From: Bacteroidales bacterium
GTDB lineage: Bacteria > Bacteroidota > Bacteroidia > Bacteroidales > UBA7960
DNA length: 5,472 bases
Direction of reading: 5' to 3'
NCBI GenBank assembly: GCA_007124575.1
Contig: SLEW01000287.1
Coordinates: 1 to 5,472, forward strand
Shown here: positions 4,893 through 5,472 of the stretch, piece by piece
How the letters are laid out: each line of letters begins with the position of its first letter
Numbering within the stretch: position 1 is the first letter of the stretch
The notes under the pieces: generated by a model
The model's database searches: none
What the model saw: the letters and a program-made list of their open reading frames with translations, nothing else
Told to the model about the DNA's origin: nothing
Position numbers and translations under genes: made by a program

Positions 4893-5472
4893 ATGAATAT
4901 GCTTTCCCGAAAAACGCTCTTCGTTATATTTACACTTGCCCCGGTGGCACTCATGTTTGCCCGGGAAGCAACGGATGAACGGCTGGCTAACCAGTACTTC
5001 CGCAATGGTCAATACGAGCAGGCAGTGGTTCTTTATGAAGAGTTATTTGCAGAAAACCCAACCCCTGTCATCTACAATAATTACCTGGAAAGCTTGTTTG
5101 CCCTTGAAGAATACAGAGATGCACGAAGGCTTGTAGAGGGTCAGATAGACCAACATCCTGATGACATCAGGTACCAGGTAGACCTCGGCTGGGTGCATCA
5201 CCGCGCTGAGAACAACCGCAGGGCACGCAGGCATATGGATGAGCTTATTGAAAACCTTTCTGCTGACCCCGATGAGGTTACAGATCTGGCCATGGCTTTT
5301 GAAAATCGTGGATTTCTTGACAGAGCTATGGAAGCATACAAGGAAGGCAGAAGCCTTTTGGGTGCCAGCCATCCGCTGCATCTCCGTATTGCAGACATTC
5401 ATGAGAAGAAAGGGGAATACCGTGCCATGATGAGGGAATACCTTGACTACCTCGATGATCACCAGGAGGACA
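4893..5472 (+). CDS. Exported TPR-repeat protein, N-terminal fragment
   Basis: The frame is open to the window edge, giving 193 residues plus one base. Residues 1-23 (MNMLSRKTLFVIFTLAPVAL, then MFA) have a basic start, a hydrophobic core and Ala at the end, which fits a Sec signal peptide cut after Ala23, so the protein is probably periplasmic or envelope-associated. From residue 28 on there are about five degenerate TPR helix pairs: NQYFRNGQYEQAVVLYEELF (33-52), YLESLFALEEYRDARRLVEG (64-83), DLGWVHHRAENNRRARRHMD (97-116), DLAMAFENRGFLDRAMEAYK (131-150), IADIHEKKGEYRAMMREYLD (166-185). TPRs are protein-binding scaffolds; partner and function are unknown. Start choice: ATG 4893 or 4899 gives a clean signal peptide. 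ATG 4863 is also in frame but would add ten residues unlike a signal peptide. The missing 3' part may carry another domain. It lies 166 bp after serS on the same strand. Confidence 0.85.
   Translation, partial: MNMLSRKTLFVIFTLAPVALMFAREATDERLANQYFRNGQYEQAVVLYEELFAENPTPVIYNNYLESLFALEEYRDARRLVEGQIDQHPDDIRYQVDLGWVHHRAENNRRARRHMDELIENLSADPDEVTDLAMAFENRGFLDRAMEAYKEGRSLLGASHPLHLRIADIHEKKGEYRAMMREYLDYLDDHQED

Overview
This window looks like a chromosomal segment of a member of the Bacteroidota. The evidence is the recurring TAnnTTTG promoter element of that phylum upstream of four genes (TTG-N19-TATCTTTG before rplU is the clearest), start codons with A/T-rich leaders and no Shine-Dalgarno sequence, and protein sequences typical of the group. 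I cannot name a genus. Base composition looks close to balanced and is similar across the window, and I see no insertion sequences, phage genes, tRNAs, rRNAs or CRISPR arrays.

The left part (1-1065) is on the minus strand. A macrodomain protein gene comes first in transcription order, followed by the 5' part of a membrane-anchored M28-type metallopeptidase gene that runs off the left edge. The macrodomain gene has its own TATATTTG box. No such box precedes the peptidase gene, so the two may be co-transcribed. A 113-bp divergent promoter region (1066-1178) separates them from a plus-strand EamA/DMT-family transporter.

The centre (2130-3360) is the ribosomal protein pair rplU-rpmA (L21 and L27), transcribed from a strong promoter and closed by a textbook intrinsic terminator. 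The L27 gene is the standout: the normal ~84-residue protein is followed by a ~140-residue Lys/Ala/Glu/Pro tail containing three exact 20-residue protein repeats plus a degenerate fourth.

The right part holds serS (seryl-tRNA synthetase, complete), with its own promoter beginning at the rpmA terminator. After it comes the 5' part of an exported TPR-repeat protein gene that runs off the right edge. rplU, rpmA and serS form a translation cluster. The transporter, macrodomain protein, peptidase and TPR protein have no evident functional link to it. I found no convincing multi-gene novel system. The most unusual things are the L27 repeat tail and the macrodomain lacking the usual MacroD aspartate.
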